A stretch of DNA of 64,000 nucleotides from MTP4 sp052056915 (GTDB lineage: Archaea; Halobacteriota; Methanosarcinia; Methanosarcinales; Methanosarcinaceae): assembly GCF_052056915.1 (NCBI RefSeq), contig NZ_CP195119.1, positions 3,162,001-3,226,000 of the forward strand, given 5' to 3'. The position numbers were made by a program, and so were the translations under genes. The notes under the pieces are model-generated. The model was not told where the DNA came from. It was given only the letters and a program-made list of their open reading frames with translations, and searched no databases. Within the stretch, counting starts at the first letter, position 1. Every line of letters starts with the position of its first letter. Positions 8,566-17,919 of the stretch are shown here, one piece after another.

Positions 8566-9816
8566 TTAGCAAATTGGAATCTTTCCTGCCGCAAGTTCCG
8601 TGCAGAAGGCCTGGATGTTTTCGAGCTCTTTTTCTATGACCTCTGCGGCTTCTTCTTCCACATCCCCGGCAAAGCCTTTTTTCATGATCAGCTGGGCGGT
8701 TGCAATCTGCGGCCTGTCGATCGGTGTTCCAATTTCGCTAAGGAGCCATACATAAACTTCCGCTATGTCGGGGACCTGTCGGTAGATCCTGTCCGCTATC
8801 CTGTGGGAGAGCAGGTTGTAGATCTTTCCTATATGGCTTACCGGGTTTTTCCCGGCGGCGGCTTCGCTGCTTACCGGCCGGTTCAGGGGTATGATGCCGT
8901 TTACCCTGTTTCCACGTCCTACCTGCCCGCAGTCCGCATCTTCTGCGGAAGTGCCCGTAACTGTGGTGTAGACTCCTTCCAGGCCTCTTCCCGGGATGTC
9001 GAGGGTATTCAGGGAAATCGAAGGCTTCAGGGTGATGGAGGTTTCTGCGTTTGCTTCTGCCTCTGCTTCTGCCTTTTCTTTTTCTGCAAAGCCCGCGGCA
9101 AACTCCTCAATCCTGCTTTGCAGCTCCCCTTTCTTTTTGAAATAATCGCTTTCCGATTCTACGAAGCGGTCCATGAGGGGCATGGCAACGGTCAGGTGGA
9201 TGTCCCCGTCGTGCCTGAGCCCCATTACCTTGATATCTTCCCCGGATTCCGGGTGTTCTTTCTTGAACTTCCCGGAGTTAAGGTGACGTTCGCATTCGAG
9301 CACCAGCCTTTCCGTGGGGCTGAGGGGAGCGTAACCCACAGCAGCAGACGTGTCATTTGCCCCCAGGATTTCCCCTCCCCGGCTGAAAATGTCCGTGAGC
9401 TCGGCAGAGCCTTTTTTCAGTTCCACCTGGTAAAAGAGGCTTTCAGGGTCCACGAAGCGGAGATTTCCGGAAAGCCATTGCTTTGCCGTATCCACAGCAA
9501 TGCCCGGCACATCTATTTCCACCCCCCCTGCTTCAAAGGTCGCCCGATCTCCAAAGATGAGCCGCATCGGGCTTATGACTTTACCTCCCCCGAATTTTCC
9601 CTCGACTTCTCCTGCAACGAGCAGGCCCTTGTCAATGTTGTGGTGGAGGATGGCCCCGAAGTTTTTCAGGTACTCCGCCGACAGGCGGACCGAAACCTGT
9701 TCCATGATCGAGTCACAGATATAATCCGGATGTCCGAGCCCTTTTCGCTCGACGACTTCTACCCTTTGCCGATATACTTCAGAAGCTTTCAACTCTTCAA
9801 TGACGATATTTCTCAA
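8566..9816 (-). CDS. mat: Archaeal S-adenosylmethionine synthetase
   Basis: A 416-residue archaeal-type methionine adenosyltransferase making SAM from methionine and ATP. It starts with RNIVIEELKASEV, followed by the family hallmark ERKGLGHPDYICD (about 24-36), then FGGGKV and later GRGLEGVYTTVTGTSAEDADCG and GRGNRVNGIIPLNRP. The C-terminal half carries PISHIGKIYN-like VSHIGKIYNLLSH. Length is right for the archaeal family, which is very divergent from bacterial MetK. The start is TTG at 9816, with a GGGGGG run seven bases ahead as ribosome site. A poly-charged EKEKAEAEAEANAE stretch near residue 245 is an unusual low-complexity insert. A 13-copy tandem repeat lies directly upstream. Confidence 0.95.
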   Translation of the reverse strand: MRNIVIEELKASEVYRQRVEVVERKGLGHPDYICDSIMEQVSVRLSAEYLKNFGAILHHNIDKGLLVAGEVEGKFGGGKVISPMRLIFGDRATFEAGGVEIDVPGIAVDTAKQWLSGNLRFVDPESLFYQVELKKGSAELTDIFSRGGEILGANDTSAAVGYAPLSPTERLVLECERHLNSGKFKKEHPESGEDIKVMGLRHDGDIHLTVAMPLMDRFVESESDYFKKKGELQSRIEEFAAGFAEKEKAEAEAEANAETSITLKPSISLNTLDIPGRGLEGVYTTVTGTSAEDADCGQVGRGNRVNGIIPLNRPVSSEAAAGKNPVSHIGKIYNLLSHRIADRIYRQVPDIAEVYVWLLSEIGTPIDRPQIATAQLIMKKGFAGDVEEEAAEVIEKELENIQAFCTELAAGKIPIC

Positions 9817-9853
9817 ATTTTTCCCCCCGCTATTCCCCTGTATACAAAATTTC

Positions 9854-10094
9854 CAGTAAACCGAATAATTGTCAGTAAACCGAATAATTGTCAGTAAACC
9901 GAATAATTGTCAGTAAACCGAATAATTGTCAGTAAACCGAATAATTGTCAGTAAACCGAATAATTGTCAGTAAACCGAATAATTGTCAGTAAACCGAATA
10001 ATTGTCAGTAAACCGAATAATTGTCAGTAAACCGAATAATTGTCAGTAAACCGAATAATTGTCAGTAAACCGAATAATTGTCAGTAAACCGAAT
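9854..10094. repeat. 19-bp tandem repeat, 13 copies, upstream of SAM synthetase
   Basis: The unit cagtaaaccgaataattgt is repeated 13 times from 9854 with exact 19-base spacing; 12 copies are essentially perfect and the last is altered (aatgatttc). It occupies most of the gap between the SAM synthetase start and the end of the PIN-domain gene, beginning 38 bases from the start codon. Confidence 0.97.
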
Positions 10095-10201
10095 GATTTC
10101 CAATGAACTGTTGGCACTTATCTTCCCGGTTATGTGCTGAATATATCAAATGTAGTGCTCAAAACGAAATGATTCACGTAAATTCCGTTTCTTCAGCCCT
10201 T

Positions 10202-10924
10202 TCACTCTTCTTTGTTGTTTTCGTATACCTGCCCTGCCTCTTTTCCACTTTCCGGGCCGTGCCTGAGGTATTCCCTGATCATCATCGGAAATGTGTTTGC
10301 GGGCACGAAACGGACTCCTAGCTGTTCAGCCCACTTTTCAATTCCATAATCACTTGCAACCACAGCAGCGTCCAGTTCCTTGGCCAGGATCAGGACATCG
10401 ATATCGGGGGCACTGTCCAGGATTCCGTAGCGCAGTGCTGCACGATACTTGTTTCGGAATTTCCCGATAATCCCGCCTATGACCTCTCTTTCCACTTCTT
10501 CCCTGTATTCCTTCTTCTTGTTCTGTGGGTTTTCCATAAAGAGGCATTCAGTTGCGGCTTCCCATATCGCATCTTCTGCTACCCCCATCCCCCGGTTGAT
10601 CCTCTCCCGCATGTAAGCCACATATTCGTGGAAGATCTGGGATGTTACGTCCACCTGGTACCTGTCAGGGGATTTTTTCACAAGCCAGGTGTCGATTTTT
10701 GCCATAACTTCCCGGTCGCAGCCGTTTCGACTGGCAAATTCGTGCATCTCCTTGTAGACCGAAGGGTATGGCACATAACAGCTTATCCCGAACTGCAGAC
10801 GGGCTTCGGCTATCAGGTCAAGGATTGCCTTCATCCCTTCGCAAAGGGCAGCATAACCCATAACCTCCCGGGTCTGCAGGTCAGTCAGTGCGGTGGTGTC
10901 CAGCACAAATCTTTGCTTGAGCAT
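10202..10924 (-). CDS. PIN-domain RNA ligase partner protein (UPF0278)
   Basis: A 240-residue protein of the RNA-ligase-partner family, a PIN-fold ribonuclease-like group usually encoded near archaeal ATP-dependent RNA ligases. It begins MLKQRFVLDTTALTD, with the first PIN aspartate in LDTTAL, and ends with the second acidic cluster SAPDIDVLILAKELDAAVVASDYGIEKWAEQLG, typical for PIN nucleases. The ATG at 10924 fits the family N terminus; the open frame runs about 60 codons further upstream, but that part is unlike the family. No RNA ligase gene is seen in the window. Catalytic activity is inferred from the preserved acidic residues. Confidence 0.88.
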   Translation of the reverse strand: MLKQRFVLDTTALTDLQTREVMGYAALCEGMKAILDLIAEARLQFGISCYVPYPSVYKEMHEFASRNGCDREVMAKIDTWLVKKSPDRYQVDVTSQIFHEYVAYMRERINRGMGVAEDAIWEAATECLFMENPQNKKKEYREEVEREVIGGIIGKFRNKYRAALRYGILDSAPDIDVLILAKELDAAVVASDYGIEKWAEQLGVRFVPANTFPMMIREYLRHGPESGKEAGQVYENNKEE

Positions 10925-11782
10925 TTTTTCAGTCCTGTTGATTGATACGCATTTTTCTAAATTCTGGAAACAATTAAGAGAAGTTTCTCCAGGAGAAGTC
11001 TCGCCTGAATTTTTTGAAGCAAGGAACCGTGCTTTTCTTCCCCCTTCATCTATTGAACAAGGAATGATAAAATTCTTTGTCTCATTTATCTCATTTCTCA
11101 TTTTTGTTTTAATTTCTCATTTTTGTTTTATTTTGTGAACCTTTTTTTGTTTACTTTCTGGGCTATTTTTTGTTATTTTTTGAACCGCTTTTTTTTAATT
11201 TCGTTAGCTTTTTTTGTTTATTTTGTGGGCTATTTTTTTGTTTATTTTGTGGGCAGTATTTTCTCCAGGGTGTCCTACCGGGTTTGATTTATAATTATTA
11301 TTTATGTTATTATTCGCCATATTTTGACTAAAATGAATAACTGTATATAGTTTCAAAACGTATATTTACATAGGGAAGTTGATAATATTGACCGAAAGCC
11401 CGGATTTCCGGCAGATTTCTTGAGATGCTTTGACCCCTGAGCTTAAAGCGTTTCTTTATGAACATTTAAATAAAAATAACTATGTTTTTGCCGTGTCGGG
11501 TTTGTCCAATTCGGTCCGGTTGACATTTCCCTTGCTGAAACACTGGTAAGTGTTTGAATCCGGCTAAAATATAGTGCCGGATCCAGGGCATTTACAGGTG
11601 ACTAAAAAAATTGAAAAATGGCAAAGTGGCGAAATTCGGAAGTGTGGAATCCAAGTGTGGAATCTATAATACAATAAAGGAAAGCTGGTGATCAAATGAG
11701 CACAAGTGCGGCGGGCACAAAGCCTCTTGCAGGCTCTGAAAAAGGTTTGTCAAAGAACCCTCTTCAGAAAGGAGGCAACACA
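10925..11782. other. Long non-coding gap with T-rich repeats
   Basis: About 850 bases with no convincing gene. Positions 11100-11260 are T-rich, with recurring tttgtttattttgtgggc segments. Positions 11330-11365 hold TATA-like sequence. A stretch around 11540-11580 has a T-arm-like gtttgaatccggc but no full tRNA. It separates the PIN gene from the zinc-ribbon gene, which are divergent, so it should hold both promoters. Confidence 0.5.
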
Positions 11783-12127
11783 ATGAAGGAGTATTGTAAT
11801 ATATGTGGTCAGGAGCTTCTGGAGGATGTAGTTGTAGTAGACACAAGCCTCGATATGAAGCCAATCACATTCAAGGAGGTCCACGGAGATAAGTCTGATT
11901 TGATATGTATCGAGTGCGCAATTGATGTTGTTGAGAATCCGCCATTTGTATGCGGAAGGTGCGCACAGCCAATAGAATTCAATGAGAAATTCTACGTATT
12001 CAGGGAAGCCATATCAAAGCCAAGCGGCCCCAAAGTGGATCTTTGCGTACATACCGATGAGAATTACATCTGTAGCGAGTGCTACGACGAGATTATGAAT
12101 CCCGAGTATGAAAAAGACGAAGTTTGA
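11783..12127 (+). CDS. Small multi-CxxC zinc-binding protein
   Basis: A 114-residue protein with four CxxC pairs: CNIC (residues 5-8), CIEC, CGRC and CSEC. It should therefore bind two zinc ions in paired ribbon or LIM-like knuckles. No enzyme domain is visible, so a nucleic-acid or protein-binding role is the reasonable guess. The start at 11783 has a perfect GGAGG seven bases ahead (11771-11775); the reading frame extends 29 codons further upstream to a GTG-like start, but that extension is low complexity. A hairpin at 12232-12258 lies downstream. I do not recognise a named family. Confidence 0.8.
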   Translation: MKEYCNICGQELLEDVVVVDTSLDMKPITFKEVHGDKSDLICIECAIDVVENPPFVCGRCAQPIEFNEKFYVFREAISKPSGPKVDLCVHTDENYICSECYDEIMNPEYEKDEV

Positions 12128-12231
12128 GTTTTTTGTGGAGCTTCTTTTTCTCTCCAGGATTTGAAACCAACATATTTCAGGGTATAATAACCGAAATTTC
12201 AGTTCCTTAGCGGGTCTTTAGCCCGAAAAGG

Positions 12232-12266
12232 ACAGAACTGTTATTCTAGCAGTTCTGTTCAAATAG
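12232..12266 (+). terminator. Hairpin and T-run after the zinc-binding protein gene
   Basis: ACAGAACTG (12232-12240) pairs perfectly with CAGTTCTGT (12250-12258) across a nine-base loop, followed by a T-rich run. A second small CGGG/CCCG hairpin sits just before it. The rest of the gap to 12514 is T-rich without a gene. Confidence 0.6.
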
Positions 12267-12514
12267 TTTTTCTACTTTTTACCTTTTAATATTACTCCAT
12301 TTCGTTTTTCTGGTCTAGTTTTTCTTGTTTTAGTTTTACTGCTTTCCTGTCTTACTTATCCTGGCTTCCCATTTTTCTTGTTTCTCTACCCTGTTTTTTT
12401 CGTATGATTTTTTTTTCTTCTGGTTTTACTGCTCTTCTTTTAAGTCACATTTTAATAGGGGTAATAAACATAGTATTTTTTAGTTCTTTTTGGATTAATA
12501 CTGGGGTGCTATAA

Positions 12515-12907
12515 TTGGATGAAAATCATGTAATTGAAGCCGAGGATTCTACCTGGGGAAAACTCGTGGAAAGCTCTGGAAAACCTGCTATTGTAATGTT
12601 CTACAGCCCTGGCTGTCCCTTCTGTAAAGTGATGGAGCCCTACTTTGCAGAGTACGCTAAAGAATTCAGGAACTCAGCGGTCTTTGTCCGGATTAACATT
12701 GCAGTGAACCCCTGGACTGCGGAGAGATATGGGGTGCAGGGAACTCCAACATTCAAAATCTTCTGCCACGGGAAGCCTTTGTGGGAACAGGTCGGACAGA
12801 TCTATCCTTCTATCCTGAAAGGTGCGGTTGAGAACATGATAGAATATGGAGATGACTGTGTAAGGAAAACTACGCCCATAGGGCAGGATATTACCGGTTA
12901 CGTGTGA
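12515..12907 (+). CDS. Thioredoxin-fold protein with CPFC active site
   Basis: A 130-residue protein with a thioredoxin fold. The core runs AIVMFYSPGCPFCKVMEPYF (residues 25-44) with redox motif CPFC, then a strand with VRINIAVNP and the cis-proline GTPTFKIFCHG. The C-terminal tail DDCVRKTTPIGQDITGYV is extra. CPFC is unlike the CGPC of classical thioredoxins and resembles thiol reductases or methanoredoxin-like proteins. The start is a TTG with GGGGTG eight bases ahead; no upstream ATG fits. It would act in the cytoplasm in thiol-disulfide exchange; its partner is not evident from neighbours. Confidence 0.85.
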   Translation: MDENHVIEAEDSTWGKLVESSGKPAIVMFYSPGCPFCKVMEPYFAEYAKEFRNSAVFVRINIAVNPWTAERYGVQGTPTFKIFCHGKPLWEQVGQIYPSILKGAVENMIEYGDDCVRKTTPIGQDITGYV

Positions 12908-12921
12908 TTTTTTTACGTGCC

Positions 12922-13012
12922 TTTCACTTTTATGTTTCACTTTTATGTTTCACTTTTATGTTTCACTTTTATGTTTCACTTTTATGTTTCACTTTTATGT
13001 TTCACTTTCTGT
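12922..13012. repeat. 13-bp tandem repeat, six copies plus a partial
   Basis: The unit tttcacttttatg begins at 12922 and recurs every 13 bases six times, then decays. It lies between the convergent thioredoxin-fold and FetB-like genes and abuts the stop of the latter. Confidence 0.95.
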
Positions 13013-13013
13013 T

Positions 13014-13823
13014 TTACTTTTTTCCCTTGTATATTTCCTTTCTTACGAGCCCGTATTCATCGAAGGCAGTCCGGATAGTACTCAGGATACAAAAGGTCGT
13101 GCTCATTACTGTGGAGACAAAGATCACGATCATGATTGTGATCTGGTATTTTATTGCGAGGATGGGAGTTACTCCCCCCAGGATCTGTCCGGTCATCATG
13201 CCTGGGAGGAAAACGATTCCGGTTGTTGCGATGTTTGCAAGGGTTGGGCGGAGTGCCGAACGAAGGCATTTCCGGATATAGGGCATGAGTGCCTCGTACT
13301 TTTTTGCCCCCAGGGATAGGTTGTAGAGGTACCTGTTTTCGTTTCTTCGGATATCCTCGTAAAATTCCCCTATCCCTACCACGTTTCCTCTGAGAGAGTT
13401 TCCGAGGATCATTCCTCCTATGGGGATGAGGAAGCGGGCTTCCAGGATGTTTTCGAGGTCCAGCACGAATTCGTTGAAATACAGGAGCACACTGAGGTTA
13501 GTAATCGCAAAGGAAAGTATAACGGGCAGGAAGAGCTTTTCCATTTTAAGTTCTACATTTTTAATGGTAGTGTAAGTCGCAACAGTTACCATCCCGAGCA
13601 CCCAGCCCAGGTTCAAAATCCAGTTGTTAAGGTCAAAGACGACCGTTAACAGCACTCCGGCCAAAAAGAGCTGGGAAGTCATTCGGGCAACAGCAGTTGA
13701 AGTGGCTTTGATGATATGGAGCTTTATCCTGTAGCTGATGGCCAGGGGAATGGCAAGCAGAAGGAAACACATGATCAGGGAAAGGACCGTTATTTCAGGG
13801 GTTGGTATTTCCGGGCCCACCAT
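13014..13823 (-). CDS. FetB/UPF0014-type ABC transporter permease
   Basis: A 269-residue integral membrane protein of the UPF0014 (FetB/YbbM) family. It has about seven hydrophobic segments and the family core IPIGGMILGNSLRGNVVGI (near 135-153) and GIVFLPGMMTGQILGGVTPILAIKYQI (near 202-228). FetAB of Escherichia coli is linked to iron homeostasis and oxidative stress resistance; substrate here is inferred only. The gene starts one base after the stop of the ATPase gene upstream, so the two form a coupled operon. Its 3' end touches a 13-bp tandem repeat. Confidence 0.9.
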   Translation of the reverse strand: MVGPEIPTPEITVLSLIMCFLLLAIPLAISYRIKLHIIKATSTAVARMTSQLFLAGVLLTVVFDLNNWILNLGWVLGMVTVATYTTIKNVELKMEKLFLPVILSFAITNLSVLLYFNEFVLDLENILEARFLIPIGGMILGNSLRGNVVGIGEFYEDIRRNENRYLYNLSLGAKKYEALMPYIRKCLRSALRPTLANIATTGIVFLPGMMTGQILGGVTPILAIKYQITIMIVIFVSTVMSTTFCILSTIRTAFDEYGLVRKEIYKGKK

Positions 13824-13824
13824 C

Positions 13825-14496
13825 TTAAATTACTCCTTCAGTTATCTGTTTTCCCTCAACTGCCTGTTTTTTGAGTTCTACGACTTTCACTTCTTCCCTT
13901 TCCCATTCCCGGTCGTGGGAAATGATAAAAAGTGTCCATTCCCCATGCTTCAGAAAATAGTCCGCGACCTTTTTCTTGAGCTCGGAATCAAGGGCTGAAG
14001 TAGCTTCGTCCAGGAGAAATATTTCTCTTCCCAGCATGAGGGCGATCAGGATCCCGATCCTTTGTTTTTCCCCTCCTGACAAATCTTCATAATTTTTATC
14101 AAGGGTGTCTTCTTCCAGTTCGAAATCCTGCATGAGTACCTGCAGCTTTTCGGGGTCCATTTTATCCCGGTTTGGGTGGTACGAAAAGATCTCTTCAAAC
14201 AGGACTTTTACGGGGCCTTCTCCCAGGTCAGTTTCCTGGGACACATAGGCGACCTCTTTTCGAATTTCCCATACATGGCTGGGGTCCACGGGCTGGTTCC
14301 TGTAATAGAGAGCCCCATCTGTCGGTTTTTCAAAACCCAGCAGCATTTTGAATAAGGTCGATTTCCCTGCCCCGGACTTTCCTTTCAGCAGGATTTTCTG
14401 GCCCCGTTTAATACTCAGATTAAAACCGGAAAGCACTTTTTTACTGTTGTACGTCATGCCGACGCCTTCATACCTGATTATTTCATCCTGCATCAT
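13825..14496 (-). CDS. FetA-type ABC transporter ATP-binding protein
   Basis: A 223-residue ATPase partner of the UPF0014 permease. Walker A is GKSGAGKST (near 38-46), the signature is LSGGEKQRIGI and Walker B is EIFLLDEATSALD with the following H-loop ISHD. The short length, with few residues after the H-loop, fits FetA/YbbL-like ATPases. Translation could start at either of two adjacent ATG codons (14496 or 14493). The one-base gap to the permease gene indicates a two-gene operon. Confidence 0.9.
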   Translation of the reverse strand: MMQDEIIRYEGVGMTYNSKKVLSGFNLSIKRGQKILLKGKSGAGKSTLFKMLLGFEKPTDGALYYRNQPVDPSHVWEIRKEVAYVSQETDLGEGPVKVLFEEIFSYHPNRDKMDPEKLQVLMQDFELEEDTLDKNYEDLSGGEKQRIGILIALMLGREIFLLDEATSALDSELKKKVADYFLKHGEWTLFIISHDREWEREEVKVVELKKQAVEGKQITEGVI

Positions 14497-14829
14497 CTAA
14501 TTTCCCTATTTTCCCGCATCATCGCCATCTCTGTCTTCCTGCATGATCCAATACCCTATTTTTTTGAATACAAACTATGCCTTATGGATATTTTTCTCCT
14601 GTTATCTCTTCTCCTACCTTTCCTGATTTTTTCAAAAGGTAAGGTTTATCAAGCACTTACGTATTCAACCTAGAATCAGGAAGATGAAGGAATATTGAAT
14701 ATATTATACAGTATAACCCATCTACTATGTAACTCATCCAGAATATAAATTTCCTGTATGTACAATCTATAGATACTTTGTTTACTATGGTGATTATCCT
14801 GACACTTTTCAACTTTCTGAGGGAAATAA
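14497..14829. other. AT-rich divergent promoter gap
   Basis: No gene is seen between the divergent FetA-like and deoxyhypusine synthase genes. The half nearest 14830 is AT-rich, with several TATA-like runs (for example ttgaatatattatacag near 14696). Confidence 0.4.
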
Positions 14830-15783
14830 ATGGACTCTGAGACTTCCTGTAATAAACTTTCAACTCCTATCAAAGGCGCAAAAATAGTCCCTGGTATGGG
14901 CGTGGACGAGCTTGTGAATGAATATGCCGGCTGTGCTTTTGGGGCTGGTAGACTTGCCGAGGCTGTCGATATCTATTCTGAGATGCTGGCTTCGGAAAAA
15001 ACTACAAAGTTTTTCGGGCTTGCAGGAGCCATGACTCCCGCGGGCATGAGGCAGGTCGTCGCTGACCTTATCAGGGACGGGCATATTGACGTCCTGGTCA
15101 CCACCGGTGCCAACATGGTGCATGACACGGTTGAGGCTCTGGGCCTGCACCACTACAAGGGTAATGAGCACGTGAACGACATCCAGCTCCGGAATGAGTG
15201 CATTGACCGGATCTACGACGTCTACCTGCCTGACGGGCACTTCACGGACCTTGAGGAATTTTTGCAGGATGTCTATGCCGGGCTCCCGCAGGAAAAGCTC
15301 TCGATCCGGCAGGTTCTTACGGAAATCGGAAAGAACCTGGATGACGACTCCTCAATCCTGAAAACCGCCGCAGAGATGGGTGTACCCGTCTACTGCCCTG
15401 CGCTCCAGGACTCGGTGATCGGGCTGCAGGCCTGGTTGCACAAGGAAGGAAACTCCTCCTTTACCGTGGACGCTTTTGCGGACATGCACGAGTTCATGGA
15501 TATCTGCTATGAAGCCGAAAGTGCCGGGGCTCTCCTGATCGGGGGAGGTGTGCCCAAGAACTACATCCTCCAGTCCATGCTTGTGACCCCCAGGTCTTTT
15601 GACTACGCCATCCAGCTTACAATGGACCGGCCCGAAACCGGTGGCCTTAGCGGGGCTACTCTGGACGAAGCCCAGTCCTGGGGAAAAGTCGGGGAAAAAG
15701 CCCGTTCTGTAACCGTTTATGCAGATGCAACTATTACTCTCCCACTTATGGTCGCGGCAGTCCGGACGCGGCTTTCTGAATAA
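14830..15783 (+). CDS. dys: Deoxyhypusine synthase
   Basis: A 317-residue enzyme that transfers the aminobutyl group of spermidine to a lysine of translation factor aIF5A, using NAD. Family motifs: FGLAGAMTPAGMR (62-74), TTGANMVHD (91-99), a GGGVPKNYILQ segment (238-248) and the active-site lysine in AQSWGKV (Lys286). Length and layout fit archaeal members. It is followed after 25 bases by pyrF on the same strand, likely as one transcript. The aIF5A gene itself is not in this window. Confidence 0.95.
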   Translation: MDSETSCNKLSTPIKGAKIVPGMGVDELVNEYAGCAFGAGRLAEAVDIYSEMLASEKTTKFFGLAGAMTPAGMRQVVADLIRDGHIDVLVTTGANMVHDTVEALGLHHYKGNEHVNDIQLRNECIDRIYDVYLPDGHFTDLEEFLQDVYAGLPQEKLSIRQVLTEIGKNLDDDSSILKTAAEMGVPVYCPALQDSVIGLQAWLHKEGNSSFTVDAFADMHEFMDICYEAESAGALLIGGGVPKNYILQSMLVTPRSFDYAIQLTMDRPETGGLSGATLDEAQSWGKVGEKARSVTVYADATITLPLMVAAVRTRLSE

Positions 15784-15808
15784 CATGGAATGATTTTGAG
15801 GTGATCCA

Positions 15809-16474
15809 ATGGAAAAAAAGACCCGCCTTATTCTTGCCCTTGATGTGACTAACAGGGAAGATGCCCTCCGAATTGCCGAAGAAGTCTGGGAATTCGTGGA
15901 CGCCATTAAAGTCGGATACCCCCTCGTGCTCGCCACAGGGCTTGGAATTGTCCGGGAACTTGCCGAATTCGCACCCATTATTGCCGATTTCAAGGTTGCT
16001 GACATCCCGAACACAGACCGCCTTATCTGTGACCAGGTCTTTGAAGCCGGTGCCGAGGCCGTAATCGTCCAGGGCTTTACCGGAAAAGACAGTCTTGAAG
16101 CCTGCATTGAAGTCGCTTCCGAATATAAAAAAGATGTTTTCGTGGTAAGTGAAATGAGCCACCCCGGTGGGACCCAGTTCCTCCGGGCCGCTGCAGAACC
16201 CATAGCAAAGATGGCTCTCGAAGCCGGCGCTTTCGGACTCGTTGCCCCTGCAACCCGTCCGGAAAGGGTCAGGGAAATCCGCAAAGTCATCGGCTACAAA
16301 CTCACAATCATCTCTCCAGGAGTCGGGGCTCAGGGTGGAAAAGCCTCGGACGTCATCGCAGCAGGTGCTGACTGGGTGATCGTCGGAAGAAGTATCTACA
16401 AAGCCGAAAACCCCGGCGAAGCCGCAAAACAGATTGCTGCCGAAATCGAAGCCGAACTTCACGGCGGAAACTGA
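15809..16474 (+). CDS. pyrF: Orotidine 5'-phosphate decarboxylase
   Basis: A 221-residue TIM-barrel enzyme for the last step of UMP synthesis. The N-terminal ALDV with Asp12, KVGYPL (Lys34) and the catalytic DFKVADIPNT (Asp60, Lys62, Asp65) are intact. The C-terminal phosphate-binding region carries SPGVGAQGG and VIVGRSIY. The ATG has a strong GAGGTGATCC ahead of it. The 25-base spacing to deoxyhypusine synthase suggests co-transcription. An inverted pair CGGGCAGG (16483-16490) / CCTGCCCG (16523-16530) follows the gene. Confidence 0.96.
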   Translation: MEKKTRLILALDVTNREDALRIAEEVWEFVDAIKVGYPLVLATGLGIVRELAEFAPIIADFKVADIPNTDRLICDQVFEAGAEAVIVQGFTGKDSLEACIEVASEYKKDVFVVSEMSHPGGTQFLRAAAEPIAKMALEAGAFGLVAPATRPERVREIRKVIGYKLTIISPGVGAQGGKASDVIAAGADWVIVGRSIYKAENPGEAAKQIAAEIEAELHGGN

Positions 16475-17070
16475 GAGTTTACCGGGCAGGGAAGTTCCGG
16501 TTTGGGACTGAGAGTTTTATTACCTGCCCGAATATATAATCCGGAATATCTGAAATATCAATTATCTTGATAATATCAAGAGCGAGTGCCTATGATGAAA
16601 AATTATTCTGATTCGTGATGAACCCTATGAGTTCTGAGGCACTCTAAAAAACTATTCTGTGCAGTGAGGGGATTTATTTTCAACTTTTAGGTTTTAATAT
16701 CTACTTTTGACTTCAAACCTCTAATCTTCAACTAAGTTTCAGAAGGCCGTTTTTGATTAATCCCGATCCATCCAGAGAAAAAGCCCCTGAGCCTTTGACC
16801 TTCTTCAGGAACTGCCCGGCCTGTCCTGGCTGCATCCCTCTAAAAACCTGGGCTTCATATTTGCCCCACATTCGCTTTTTTTGAGTTTTTGGGTATGTTT
16901 TTCTTCATGCTCCCGAAGTCTCGGCTCTCAGAGGCTTTCAGAAATAAGGCAACAGCCTGACTGGGGGCTGAGCTTCTTCAGAGCTTGACCTCCACGAAAA
17001 TATTGATTTTCCAGATCCTCAATATCTAAAAGAAGAGTTATGGGAAAATAGAGATTGAGATTACAGTTCT
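16475..17070. other. Non-coding stretch after pyrF
   Basis: No gene is seen. It holds the inverted pair described for pyrF and a second distant inverted pair GAGTGCCT (16584-16591) / AGGCACTC (16637-16644). The remainder has no recognised feature and leads into the hairpin repeat array. Confidence 0.4.
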
Positions 17071-17590
17071 TCTCTCAATCTTAGTAACTTAAATCAAATT
17101 GGGATGAGTCGTTTTTCTGTTTTTCCGTTTTTTCTCTCAATCTCATGGGCTAAGATTTGATTGGGAGATTTCGTTTTTCTGTTTTTCCGTTTTTTCTCTC
17201 AATCTCATGGGCTAAGATTTGATTGGGAGATTTCGTTTTTCTGTTTTTCCGTTTTTAAGGTTTTTCTCTCAATCTCATGGGCTAAGATTTGATTGGGAGA
17301 TTTCGTTTTTCCGTTTTTCCGTTTTTTCTCTCAATCTCATGGGCTAAGATTTGATTGGGAGATTTCGTTTTTCCGTTTTTCCGTTTTTTCTCTCAATCTC
17401 ATGGGCTAAGATTTGATTGGAAGATTTCGTTTTTCCGTTTTTCTGTTTTTCCGTTTTTCCGTTTTTAGGGTTTTCTCACAATCCTATGGGGTTAGGCGTG
17501 ATCGGGAGATTTCGTTTTTCCGTTTTTAGGGTTTTTATCTCAATCGTATGGGGTTAGATGTGATAGGAAAAATTCGTTTTTCCGTTTATC
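17071..17590. repeat. Tandem hairpin repeat, eight units of about 61 bp
   Basis: Eight units begin near 17071, 17132, 17193, 17265, 17326, 17388, 17474 and 17537. Each has a conserved core that starts tctcaatc and ends gattgggaga, so it can fold back on itself. Each core is followed by a T-rich part made of cgtttttc/ccgttttt. The central copies are nearly identical; the outer ones have diverged. It lies between convergent pyrF and the MscS gene. Confidence 0.92.
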
Positions 17591-17919
17591 TTAACTTCCC
17601 TGCTTCCCTAATAAATTCTATATTATATAAAATTTATTGACTTTTTTATATTCTTTATTTTTATGAAAATAAGGTAAATTTAAATCGCCTTATGTTTAGT
17701 TCATAGTCGGTGCAGACCGAAAATGGCAAAAGAGTATCCTCATCAAGTTCTTTCAAGCTCTCAAATTTTGTGCAGGTATATGTACCTATTCCCGATTTTT
17801 CTCCACACTTATACTTCATTCATGGCGGGATTGAGGATTGAGGTTTCGGATGGAAGTTTTAATTTTTTATGAGTTCGGAGGTATTCGAAAAAACCACTCA
17901 GGCAATAATCCTTCGTTCT
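17591..17919. other. Spacer between hairpin array and MscS gene
   Basis: An AT-rich stretch with no gene recognised. A short motif ttcatagtcggtgcagaccg (17699-17718) stands out from the A/T background but has no identified role. Confidence 0.35.

Noticed and set aside
8539..9897. 452-codon forward open frame
   Set aside because: Antisense to the SAM synthetase gene, whose motifs are unmistakable; GC-rich codon third positions keep the opposite frame open.
9854..10094. CRISPR array
   Set aside because: Repeats are head to tail with no spacers; it is a plain tandem repeat.
11500..11590. tRNA-like stretch with gtttgaatccggc
   Set aside because: No acceptor stem, D-arm or anticodon arm could be drawn in the right spacing.
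17071..17590. CRISPR array with hairpin repeats
   Set aside because: The parts between hairpin cores are similar T-rich sequence, not unique spacers, and no cas gene is near.
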